Positions 1-6,243 of a stretch of DNA of 6,871 bases are shown piece by piece (positions within the stretch are counted from its first letter, which is position 1; every line of letters begins with the position of its first letter). The position numbers and the translations under genes were made by a program. The stretch is from assembly GCA_002869095.1 (NCBI GenBank), contig PKTO01000020.1:1-6871 (forward strand), written 5' to 3'. The stretch comes from Clostridiales bacterium. Its GTDB lineage: Bacteria > Bacillota > Clostridia > Peptostreptococcales > BM714. The notes under the pieces were generated by a model. The model saw nothing but the letters and a program-made list of their open reading frames with translations, made no database searches and had not been told where the DNA came from.

Positions 1-2
1 CA

Positions 3-1907
3 GGAATATCGATTGCAATGGGGATTATATGCTTGGCAATATTTGTTGGGATTCTTAATATAAACAGTGTGCAATCAAGCATATATATTTTTTTGATGAT
101 GTTGCTTGTGCTTGCATGCGGAATAGGGCTGTATCTGTATATGAGGAAGGGAATACTTGTGCCTATCAAAGAGATGACGGAAGTTGCAGGAAGATTGGCT
201 GAAGGCGATTTGGAAACGCAGTTTGATATCAAGGAAACAGATGATGAAATAGGGCAACTGGCAAAAGCATTCCAAAATATGGCTGAAAAACTAAAAACAC
301 AGGCGAAAGCTGTTCAGAAAATAGCCGAAGGCAATCTGGATATTGGTTTGGAAATAGTTTCGGAAAAAGACATATTAGGCAGAAATATAAATTTCATGAG
401 AGATAATCTGCAGGCTCTAATAGATCAATTACTTTATCTAAAAGGACAGGGAAATATAGGCAACCATTCCGAAAGAGCAGAGATTGGTTTCTTGAAGGGA
501 AGCTATGCGGAGATACTTGAAGGTGTCAATGCCATATTGGACTATCTTGGAGATCCGCTGAATAACTTGGCGGGGTATTTCACCATGATGGCAGAAGGAG
601 ATTTTCCGGATGAAATAGATACAAGCGACTACAAGGGCGAATTTATTGGATTCATGGAGTTGGTCAACCGTATAAGAAACAACATATATACAATAGATGA
701 TGAAATCAAAACATTGACGCGAATGGCGGATATTGGCAACTTGAGTTTTAGGACAGATGCGGGCAAGGTGCCGGGAGAATACGGTTTGATTCTAGGAGGA
801 GTCAACCATATGCTTGATACGGTTATAGCTCCGATAGGGGAGGCGTCTACGGTGTTGGAAGCGATGGCTGACGGGGACCTGGGCAGCAGGGTGAACGGGG
901 ACTATCAGGGCGACCATGGAGCAATAAAGGAAGCATTGAATTCTATGGGAGAGACAATTGGTGGATACGTAAAAGAGATTTCAGAAGTCTTGAATGAAAT
1001 GGCATCCAACAATCTAGACGTCGCAATCGAGAGAGATTATAGAGGTGATTTTTCAAGGATAAAGGAATCGCTTGACAATATAATAGGGAAGTTTAATGAT
1101 ATTATGGGAGACATACACATAGCCGCAAACCAGGTTGAGACTGCATCGGCTCAGGTTGCAGATTCGAGCCAGAACCTTTCGCAGGGAGCGGCCGAACAGG
1201 CAAGCTCGGTGGAAGAGATATCCGCGTCAATGACACAAGTGGGAGAACAGACTCGTCAGAATGCGGAAAATGCGAACAAGGCAAATGAAATATCGGTGGA
1301 CACCCGTAGAATAGCTAAAGAGGGAAATCGAAAAATGGACGAGATGGTGAAAGCCATGGAAGCTATAGACGTAGCTTCGGGCAACATATCGAAAGTGATA
1401 AAGGTTATAGACGGGATAGCATTCCAAACAAACATATTGGCCCTTAACGCTGCGGTTGAAGCCGCGCGTGCGGGAGAACACGGCAAAGGATTTGCGGTAG
1501 TGGCAGAGGAAGTCAGGAACCTTGCTGCAAGGAGCGCCACTGCAGCCAACGAGACCACGGAGATGATAAATGATTCGCTTGAAAAAGTCAAGAAGGGAAC
1601 CGAACTGGCTTTGGACACCTCCTATGCGCTTGAAAGAATAGTGGCCGGGGTCGATGAAGCCGTTGAAATAGTGGGACAAATAGCCGAGGCATCAAACGAA
1701 CAGGCCTCAGCAGTCGCCGAAATTAGCGAAGGCATCAACCAGGTGACGAATGTTACGCAGATAAACACGGCTACTGCGGAGGAGAGCGCATCGGCGAGCG
1801 AAGATATGACATCGCAAGCAAAGACTCTCGCGGAGCTTGCTAATAGATTCAAATTGAGAAAAGAAACAGGGCAAGTTTTTCTTCCAAGGGAAAGGACATT
1901 CCAATAG
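3..1907 (+). CDS. Methyl-accepting chemotaxis protein with poly-HAMP array, 5'-partial and probably frameshifted near the 3' end
   Basis: Membrane chemoreceptor that controls CheA through CheW. The frame is open to the window edge, so the true start lies upstream; residues here count from the ATG at 18. Two hydrophobic segments (upstream edge to about residue 14, and 22-42) are separated by only about seven residues, so no extracellular sensor domain is visible. About seven HAMP-like units follow between residues 46 and 360, each with a Gly-Asp/Asn-type pair (near 63, 105, 145, 194, 240, 286, 331). Residues 361-613 form the methylation and signalling coiled coil. The conserved hairpin tip is at about 465-506, including GIAFQTNILALNAAVEAARA. 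The listed frame ends with an uncharacteristic FLPRERTFQ, whereas the -1 frame carries a family-like tail to 1993. A one-base deletion between about 1859 and 1890 is therefore likely, and the intact gene would run to 1993. The ligand cannot be told. The receptor identity is near certain. Confidence 0.96.
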   Translation, partial: GISIAMGIICLAIFVGILNINSVQSSIYIFLMMLLVLACGIGLYLYMRKGILVPIKEMTEVAGRLAEGDLETQFDIKETDDEIGQLAKAFQNMAEKLKTQAKAVQKIAEGNLDIGLEIVSEKDILGRNINFMRDNLQALIDQLLYLKGQGNIGNHSERAEIGFLKGSYAEILEGVNAILDYLGDPLNNLAGYFTMMAEGDFPDEIDTSDYKGEFIGFMELVNRIRNNIYTIDDEIKTLTRMADIGNLSFRTDAGKVPGEYGLILGGVNHMLDTVIAPIGEASTVLEAMADGDLGSRVNGDYQGDHGAIKEALNSMGETIGGYVKEISEVLNEMASNNLDVAIERDYRGDFSRIKESLDNIIGKFNDIMGDIHIAANQVETASAQVADSSQNLSQGAAEQASSVEEISASMTQVGEQTRQNAENANKANEISVDTRRIAKEGNRKMDEMVKAMEAIDVASGNISKVIKVIDGIAFQTNILALNAAVEAARAGEHGKGFAVVAEEVRNLAARSATAANETTEMINDSLEKVKKGTELALDTSYALERIVAGVDEAVEIVGQIAEASNEQASAVAEISEGINQVTNVTQINTATAEESASASEDMTSQAKTLAELANRFKLRKETGQVFLPRERTFQ

Positions 1908-1993
1908 AGAAGCAATCGATGGAAAAAGAGATTGAAATTGAAGAACGGTTAAAGGGAATCGAAATCGACAGTAACGATTTTGGAAATTATTGA
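1880..1993 (+). other. Out-of-frame C-terminal tail of the MCP
   Basis: Immediately after the MCP signalling domain, the frame one base back from the MCP frame is open to the TGA at 1991-1993. It reads SSKGKDIPIEK, then a charged Glu/Lys/Ile-rich stretch, then IEIDSNDFGNY. From memory, clostridial MCPs often end in an acidic linker plus a motif such as DDxEFGKY, so this looks like the genuine tail. One extra base, for example a sixth T in the T5 run at 1876-1880, would join it to the receptor and give about 658 residues from the ATG at 18. It would also cut the gap to cheW from 99 to 13 bases. Whether the shift is a sequencing error, a real mutation or a recoding site cannot be decided here. 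The alternative, a free 24-residue ORF from the ATG at 1919, has no good ribosome binding site and is less likely. Confidence 0.75.
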
Positions 1994-1999
1994 AGGGGG
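1993..1999 (+). promoter_or_regulatory. Ribosome binding site of cheW
   Basis: AAGGGGG lies seven bases before the GTG at 2007. It decides for that GTG over the in-frame TTG at 1980, which has no comparable site upstream. Its first base is also the last base of the TGA that closes the displaced MCP tail, which suggests the receptor once ended right here. Confidence 0.8.
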
Positions 2000-2006
2000 T
2001 TTTGAA

Positions 2007-2477
2007 GTGAATGATGCGGCAATGAACGAAAAAGAAAAAGTTGTAAACAATTCTGCCATGACATATTTGACATTCACCATCGGCGAAGAAATATACGGAT
2101 TGGACATAGACTATGTAACTCAAATCATAAACATTCTAGACATAACCAAGATTCCGGGGCAACCGAATTATGTAAAGGGAGTGATCAATCTTAGGGGTCA
2201 GATTGTCCCTGTGATGGAAGTAAGAGCAAAATTCAAACGAAAGTCGATTGAATATGATGACAGGACTTGTATAATAGTATTGAGTGTTGAAGAGATGACT
2301 GTGGGATTGATTGTCGATAGCGTTTCCGAAGTTGTATCCATAGAGGACAATTCCATATCGGATGTGCCGGAATTGGGGCGCAACAGACAAGAGGGCTATT
2401 TGGAAGGATTTCACAAGGGGAATAATAAAGTTGTGGCAATTCTTAATTGTGCAGAGTTGATAAAGCATGAGGAATAA
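2007..2477 (+). CDS. cheW: Chemotaxis coupling protein CheW
   Basis: Cytoplasmic adaptor that links MCP signalling tips to the CheA kinase in receptor arrays. The 156-residue product is a single CheW domain of normal length. It starts with a short variable leader, then TYLTFTIGEEIYGLDIDYV, the family's opening strands. IPGQPNYVKGVINLRGQIVPV is the most conserved block, including the Asn-Leu-Arg-Gly turn used in coupling. Later come VGLIVDSVSEVV and the closing GNNKVVAILNCAELI. I chose the GTG at 2007 because of the strong Shine-Dalgarno sequence seven bases upstream; a TTG at 1980 would add nine residues. It sits between its receptor and cheR, 21 bases before the cheR ATG, and is very likely in the same transcript. 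A CheV is excluded because no receiver domain follows. Confidence 0.95.
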   Translation: MNDAAMNEKEKVVNNSAMTYLTFTIGEEIYGLDIDYVTQIINILDITKIPGQPNYVKGVINLRGQIVPVMEVRAKFKRKSIEYDDRTCIIVLSVEEMTVGLIVDSVSEVVSIEDNSISDVPELGRNRQEGYLEGFHKGNNKVVAILNCAELIKHEE

Positions 2478-2486
2478 TGATGGAAA

Positions 2487-2492
2487 AAGGTG
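2487..2492 (+). promoter_or_regulatory. Ribosome binding site of cheR
   Basis: AAGGTG ends six bases before the ATG at 2499. The alternative in-frame GTG at 2490 lies inside this site, so the site favours the ATG. Confidence 0.7.
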
Positions 2493-2498
2493 AAAGAC

Positions 2499-3311
2499 AT
2501 GCAAATAACCCAAGAAGAATTTCAAGTGTTCTCGGAGTACATAAAGTCTAATTTCGGAATAAATTTGACCAGTAAAAAAAAGACGCTGATGACAAGCAGG
2601 CTCAACAGCGTTATTGAAAATCACGGATTTGAAAATTTCATGGAGTACTTTCATTTCATAGAAAAGGATTCATCAGGTGAATCCGTAATCGAATTGCTTA
2701 ATAAAATCACGACGAACCATACTTTCTTTTATAGGGAAAAGAAGCACTTTGAATATCTTAAAAATACTATTCTTCCGCAATTGAAAATCACGGAAAAGAA
2801 TCGCAGAGATATAGGGATATGGAGTGCGGGATGTTCAAGCGGAGAGGAACCGTATACTACTGCGATGATTCTTTCGGAGTTTTTTGGGAACGAAAAAAGC
2901 TTGTGGGACACTAAAATACTGGCAACGGATATTTCCACAAGCGCCTTGCTCAAAGCGAAAGCGGGGATTTATGCCAAGAGCAGTCTGAGCTATCTTCCAG
3001 ATATGTGGAGAATGAAGTATTTTGTGCCGCACGACGGTGAATTTATGAGAGTCGACAACCAAATCCGGAAAGAAATAATTTACAGGAGATTCAATTTGAT
3101 GAGCAATTTTCCGTATAAAAGAAAATTCCATTTGATTTTTTGCAGAAATGTAATGATTTATTTTGATATGTCGACGAAAATGGAATTGGTCAATAAATTC
3201 TATGATTATTTGGAACCCGGGGGATATCTTTTCATAGGACATTCCGAAAGCATAGACAGGAGCCAATCGAATCTTCAATACATACAACCGGCGATTTATA
3301 GAAAGGGATAG
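2499..3311 (+). CDS. cheR: Chemotaxis protein methyltransferase CheR
   Basis: S-adenosylmethionine-dependent enzyme that methylates glutamates on MCP signalling helices and so sets adaptation. The 270-residue product has the usual two-domain length. The N-terminal helical domain (about 1-75) leads into TTNHTFFYRE at 71-80, a family signature. The Rossmann-like methyltransferase domain shows the SAM-binding motif SAGCSSGEEP at 109-118, the acidic ATDIS at 142-146, FCRNVMIYFD at 214-223 and the late signature GHSES at 247-251. The ATG at 2499 is preferred over the GTG at 2490 because AAGGTG is well placed for it. The stop is only two bases before the cheB ATG, so the two antagonistic adaptation enzymes are probably translationally coupled. 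Nothing in the protein looks damaged. Whether it docks on the DFGNY receptor tail cannot be read from the sequence. Confidence 0.97.
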   Translation: MQITQEEFQVFSEYIKSNFGINLTSKKKTLMTSRLNSVIENHGFENFMEYFHFIEKDSSGESVIELLNKITTNHTFFYREKKHFEYLKNTILPQLKITEKNRRDIGIWSAGCSSGEEPYTTAMILSEFFGNEKSLWDTKILATDISTSALLKAKAGIYAKSSLSYLPDMWRMKYFVPHDGEFMRVDNQIRKEIIYRRFNLMSNFPYKRKFHLIFCRNVMIYFDMSTKMELVNKFYDYLEPGGYLFIGHSESIDRSQSNLQYIQPAIYRKG

Positions 3312-3313
3312 AA

Positions 3314-4360
3314 ATGGACAGAAAGAAGAAGATAAAAGTATTGATTGCAGATGACTCGAGTGTCTTTAGGGAAGTGTTGAGAAGAAATCTATCGAATGAT
3401 TCAGGGTTGGAGGTGGTTGCGGTTGCCTCAAATCCTTTTGAGGCGAGGGATCGAATAGTGGAATTCAGACCGGACGTGATGACACTTGATGTTGAAATGC
3501 CGAGGATGAACGGAATAGATTTTTTAAAGAAGCTAATGCCGCAATATCCCTTGCCTACGGTTGTGATCAGTTCAGTTACTGACAGAGTTTTTGATGCGTT
3601 GGCTGCGGGGGCTGTTGATTTTGTAGGAAAGCCCAAAAGCAGTCAGAATGTGGAAGCATTCGCCAAAGAAGTGATTGTAAAGATTAAGATAGCTTCGACG
3701 GCTAAAATAGGATACCATAAAAGGGCTGAGAAATTTGGCATTAACCATGATGATTTTGAAAAGGCAAAGCGGAAAATAATTGCTATCGGGGCATCGACGG
3801 GCGGGACGAAAGCGATTCAAACCGTGTTGCAATCATTTCCTGCCAATATGCCGGGAACGGTAATCGTACAGCACATGCCGCCGGTTTTTACGAAATTGTA
3901 TTCAGAAAGACTGAACAACCTTTGCAGGGTAGAGGTTAAGGAGGCTGAGGACGGGGACGAGATAATTCCAGGAAAAGTTCTGATTGCTCCGGGTGGATAC
4001 CATTTAAGAGCAGTTCAAAGAAAGGGTTCGTACAGGATTGAAATGGAAGAGCAAAATGATTCAAATAAGGTCAACGTACATTGCCCTTCGGTGGATGTGA
4101 TGTTCGAATCTCTTGCAAAAGTCGCAGGCAACAGGACAATAGGCGTGATTCTTACGGGAATGGGAAACGATGGAGCGGCAGGGTTGCTTTCGCTTAGAAA
4201 GAGCGGGGCAAGAACCGTGGGACAGGATGAAAAAAGTTGTGTTGTCTACGGAATGCCAAAGGTGGCGTACGAGTTGGGAGCAGTCGAACGGCAGGAATCA
4301 CTCGACAACATTTATGGAACCATAGCAAGTTTACTCAAGGAAACGAAAGGACGCGAATGA
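3314..4360 (+). CDS. cheB: Protein-glutamate methylesterase / glutamine deamidase CheB
   Basis: Response-regulator enzyme that removes methyl groups from MCP glutamates and deamidates receptor glutamines; it is activated by phosphoryl transfer from CheA. The 348 residues are normal length. The receiver domain (about 6-125) has acidic pair D13-D14, phospho-acceptor D59 in TLDVEMPRMNG, and the lysine in VGKPKS. A linker of about 30 residues leads to the catalytic domain. Its Ser-His-Asp triad is visible as S161 in AIGASTGG, H187 in VQHMPP and D286 in LTGMGNDGAAG. The start has AAAGGG six bases upstream, inside the last codons of cheR. The stop codon overlaps the cheD start as ATGA, indicating translational coupling. 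All catalytic residues are intact, and the assignment is firm. Confidence 0.98.
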   Translation: MDRKKKIKVLIADDSSVFREVLRRNLSNDSGLEVVAVASNPFEARDRIVEFRPDVMTLDVEMPRMNGIDFLKKLMPQYPLPTVVISSVTDRVFDALAAGAVDFVGKPKSSQNVEAFAKEVIVKIKIASTAKIGYHKRAEKFGINHDDFEKAKRKIIAIGASTGGTKAIQTVLQSFPANMPGTVIVQHMPPVFTKLYSERLNNLCRVEVKEAEDGDEIIPGKVLIAPGGYHLRAVQRKGSYRIEMEEQNDSNKVNVHCPSVDVMFESLAKVAGNRTIGVILTGMGNDGAAGLLSLRKSGARTVGQDEKSCVVYGMPKVAYELGAVERQESLDNIYGTIASLLKETKGRE

Positions 4361-4851
4361 TGGATCAGTTGATTGTGGGCATATCAGACTACAGAATCGC
4401 GTCTGCACCGGCAGTGCTGACGACATACGGATTGGGTTCGTGCATGGGAGTGGCACTGTATGATGAAGTCACTAAAACAGGAGGGCTTATACACATACTG
4501 CTTCCGGACAGTCGACAATTTGAGGATTCGAATAATGATTTTCGTTTTGCGGACACAGGACTGCCAAGGATGGTAACAAACCTCGAAAGCCAAGGGGCTG
4601 TCAAAAGGCGCCTATGGGCAAAAATTGCCGGAGGAGCCAGCATGTTTGGAACTCGGGAATGCGGACGTGGATTGGACATAGGCGGGCAGAACATAAAAGC
4701 TGTTTGCGACATTCTAAAAAAAATGAATATACCGGTCAAGAAAAAGGATGTAGGCGGACATGGAAGCCGCACACTTCATTTCAATCTAGAAACAGGTCTT
4801 TTGACCGTTAGAAAAATAGAAAAAGAAAAAGTTGCAGTGAAAGAATTTTAA
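4357..4851 (+). CDS. cheD: Chemoreceptor glutamine deamidase CheD
   Basis: CheD converts specific MCP glutamines to glutamates, making methylation sites, and in Bacillota and Thermotoga it also partners with CheC-type phosphatases. The product is 164 residues from the ATG at 4357, or 163 from the adjacent ATG at 4360. GAAAGGA at 4345-4351 serves either start, and its spacing slightly favours the second. The cysteine-protease-like triad is visible: T23 and C29 in TTYGLGSCMGVALYD and H46 in GGLIHILLP. The spacing matches Thr21, Cys27 and His44 as I recall them for the Thermotoga enzyme. Further family blocks are AKIAGGASMF and the C-terminal DVGGHGSRTLHF. The start overlaps the cheB stop by four bases, which puts the two deamidases under coupled translation. 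A separate cheC is not in the window; fliY downstream carries the CheC-type domain. Confidence 0.96.
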   Translation: MMDQLIVGISDYRIASAPAVLTTYGLGSCMGVALYDEVTKTGGLIHILLPDSRQFEDSNNDFRFADTGLPRMVTNLESQGAVKRRLWAKIAGGASMFGTRECGRGLDIGGQNIKAVCDILKKMNIPVKKKDVGGHGSRTLHFNLETGLLTVRKIEKEKVAVKEF

Positions 4852-4870
4852 TTTGCGGGAGGATTAACGA

Positions 4871-5233
4871 ATGGCTAACAATGTATTGATAGTGGACGAT
4901 GCTGTATTTATGAGAATGATGGTCAAGGATATTCTTGAAAAGAACGGTTTTACTGTTGCAGGTGAGGCTGAAAACGGAATAAAGGCAGTCGAGGAATACA
5001 GAAATTTAAACCCCGATATCGTGACGATGGATATAACAATGCCGGAAATGAGTGGGATAGAGGCTTTGAAAGAAATAAGGAAGATCGACCCGCAGGCAAA
5101 AGTCATCATGTGCAGCGCGATGGGTCAGCAGGCAATGGTTATGGATGCGATAAAAGCGGGCGCGAAGGATTTTATTGTGAAGCCATTTAATGGGGAACGG
5201 GTTGTTGAAGCGATAAGCAAGGCTTTAAAATAG
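4871..5233 (+). CDS. cheY: Chemotaxis response regulator CheY
   Basis: Single receiver domain of 120 residues, the diffusible signal between CheA and the flagellar motor. Acidic residues D9-D10 bind magnesium, D54 in IVTMDITMPEMSG is the phospho-acceptor, S82 in IMCSAMG is the switch Ser/Thr, and K104 in FIVKPF completes the active site. No output domain follows. GGGAGG at 4857-4862 gives a strong ribosome binding site eight bases before the ATG. It lies between cheD and fliM, directly upstream of the two switch proteins it is expected to bind. In B. subtilis-like systems CheY-P promotes smooth swimming, the reverse of E. coli, but the polarity here cannot be read from sequence. Placement next to motor genes favours CheY over a sporulation or other single-domain regulator. 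Confidence 0.96.
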   Translation: MANNVLIVDDAVFMRMMVKDILEKNGFTVAGEAENGIKAVEEYRNLNPDIVTMDITMPEMSGIEALKEIRKIDPQAKVIMCSAMGQQAMVMDAIKAGAKDFIVKPFNGERVVEAISKALK

Positions 5234-5256
5234 AACCCGCGGAACGAGGTGCTTGA

Positions 5257-6243
5257 ATGGACAAGACATTATCGCAACAGGAAATAGACTCATTGATAAA
5301 CGCCATTTCAAGCGGAACGGTGGAGTCCGATGAGTTGATAATTGAGGAAGAAAAGCGGCGGATAAGGGATTACGATTTCAGAAGGCCGAACAAGTTTTCC
5401 AAGGATCATATCAATGCGATAAAATCAATATATGACAATTACTCAAGAATTCTTTCCAACATATTATCCAACTATTTGAGGGCGAATGTGGATATGGTTG
5501 TGGGTTCCATTGAGCAGATAAGCTATGGAGAATTCATAGGTTCAATTCCGAATCCGACACTCATGGAAATTTTCATAATGGAACCGCTCAAGGGGCTTAT
5601 GGTTTTGGAAGCAAATCCAAATCTCGGGTTTCAAATGGTGGATCTTTTGTGCGGAGGAATGTTGCGCAAGAATATTAATCTTCGCGAATTCACTGAAATA
5701 GAGATAGGTATTCTGGAGGACATACTCGGAATGATGGTGGACAAGAACAAGACGGCCTGGGATGATTTTTTGGATTTGGAACCTAAAGTTGACGGGCTGG
5801 TGACAAATCCGCAATTGAATCAGATTTTCTCTTACGAGGAAGCGGTTGTTCTTATAACATTCAAGGTCAAAATCAATGAGGAATTGAGCTTAATGAACAT
5901 GTGCATTCCGTACAGGGCTTTTGGGAGGTATATCGACAAGCTTCACACGAATCATTACAAAATCCCAGAAAAGATGACTTCGGAATGGCAGAATCGGTCG
6001 GATATTGAACAGATTATAAGCGGAAGCCAGGTTGACATGATAGTCGAACTCGGCAAAACGGAAATAACAGTTGAGGAATTTATGCAACTTAGATGTGGAG
6101 ATGTGTTTCAATTGGATGTTCAGGCCGGGGAGCCCATGAAAATGTACATAGAGGATTCCGAACAGTTTTATGTGCAGCCGGGACTCCATAAAAACAAGCT
6201 GGCGGTTCAGGTTGTGGATTATGCCGGAAAGGAAGTGGATTAA
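5257..6243 (+). CDS. fliM: Flagellar motor switch protein FliM
   Basis: C-ring component of the rotor that binds CheY-P and sets rotation direction. The 328-residue product is of standard length. The N-terminal docking peptide LSQQEIDSLINAI (5-17) is the CheY-P site. The middle CheC-like domain (about 40-230) includes IEQISYGEFIGSIPNPT and REFTEIEIGILEDIL, but has no Glu-x-x-Asn phosphatase motif, as expected for FliM. The loop usually written GGxG reads CGGMLRKN at 132-139, so the last glycine is missing. The C-terminal SpoA domain (about 255-322) runs from ELGKTEITVEEF to NKLAVQVV. GAGGTG five bases before the ATG supports the start. The stop codon directly abuts the fliY TTG. Bases 6146-6196 recur exactly at the window end, but here the sequence fits its SpoA fold, so this copy is the genuine one. 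Confidence 0.97.
   Translation: MDKTLSQQEIDSLINAISSGTVESDELIIEEEKRRIRDYDFRRPNKFSKDHINAIKSIYDNYSRILSNILSNYLRANVDMVVGSIEQISYGEFIGSIPNPTLMEIFIMEPLKGLMVLEANPNLGFQMVDLLCGGMLRKNINLREFTEIEIGILEDILGMMVDKNKTAWDDFLDLEPKVDGLVTNPQLNQIFSYEEAVVLITFKVKINEELSLMNMCIPYRAFGRYIDKLHTNHYKIPEKMTSEWQNRSDIEQIISGSQVDMIVELGKTEITVEEFMQLRCGDVFQLDVQAGEPMKMYIEDSEQFYVQPGLHKNKLAVQVVDYAGKEVD
5269..5300 (+). repeat. CheY-P docking-peptide coding segment shared by fliM and fliY
   Basis: These 32 bases match 6259-6290 at 27 positions by my count. They encode LSQQEIDSLI in FliM and LSQEEIDSLL in FliY. The likeness reflects a shared functional peptide in two related switch proteins and is expected in Bacillota. Confidence 0.8.
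6146..6196 (+). repeat. 51-base exact direct repeat, copy 1 (in fliM)
   Basis: Begins ACATAGAGGA and ends ATAAAAACA; identical to 6821-6871 on the same strand and in the same reading frame. In this copy it encodes IEDSEQFYVQPGLHKN within the FliM SpoA domain and continues naturally into KLAVQVV. Confidence 0.97.
6228..6235 (+). promoter_or_regulatory. Ribosome binding site of fliY
   Basis: AAAGGAAG, inside the last fliM codons, ends eight bases before the TTG at 6244. It supports that TTG over the ATG at 6298, which would remove the N-terminal docking peptide. Confidence 0.7.

Noticed and set aside
1227..1679. Long minus-strand ORFs opposite the MCP signalling domain (up to 150 codons)
   Set aside because: They lie opposite a strongly conserved plus-strand domain, resemble no family I know, and are rich in Ser, Phe and His as expected for antisense shadows.
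1876..1880. T5 run as a programmed -1 frameshift site
   Set aside because: The context AGTTTTTC does not form a full X-XXY-YYZ heptamer in the MCP frame, and I see no obvious strong stem just downstream. A deletion is simpler, so it is kept only as a remote option.
1919..1993. Small stand-alone ORF of 24 residues starting at the ATG at 1919
   Set aside because: The frame is open upstream into the MCP gene, no good ribosome binding site precedes the ATG, and the residues read as an MCP tail. Better explained as the displaced C-terminus.
4237..4356. Upstream extension of cheD to an ATG at 4237
   Set aside because: It would overlap the end of cheB by about 120 bases with non-family residues. 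The ATG at 4357 or 4360 has a ribosome binding site and yields the normal CheD start.
5234..5256. CCCGCGG palindrome between cheY and fliM as a possible terminator or operator
   Set aside because: Only six bases are self-complementary, with no loop and no T run. It sits where the fliM ribosome binding site region starts.
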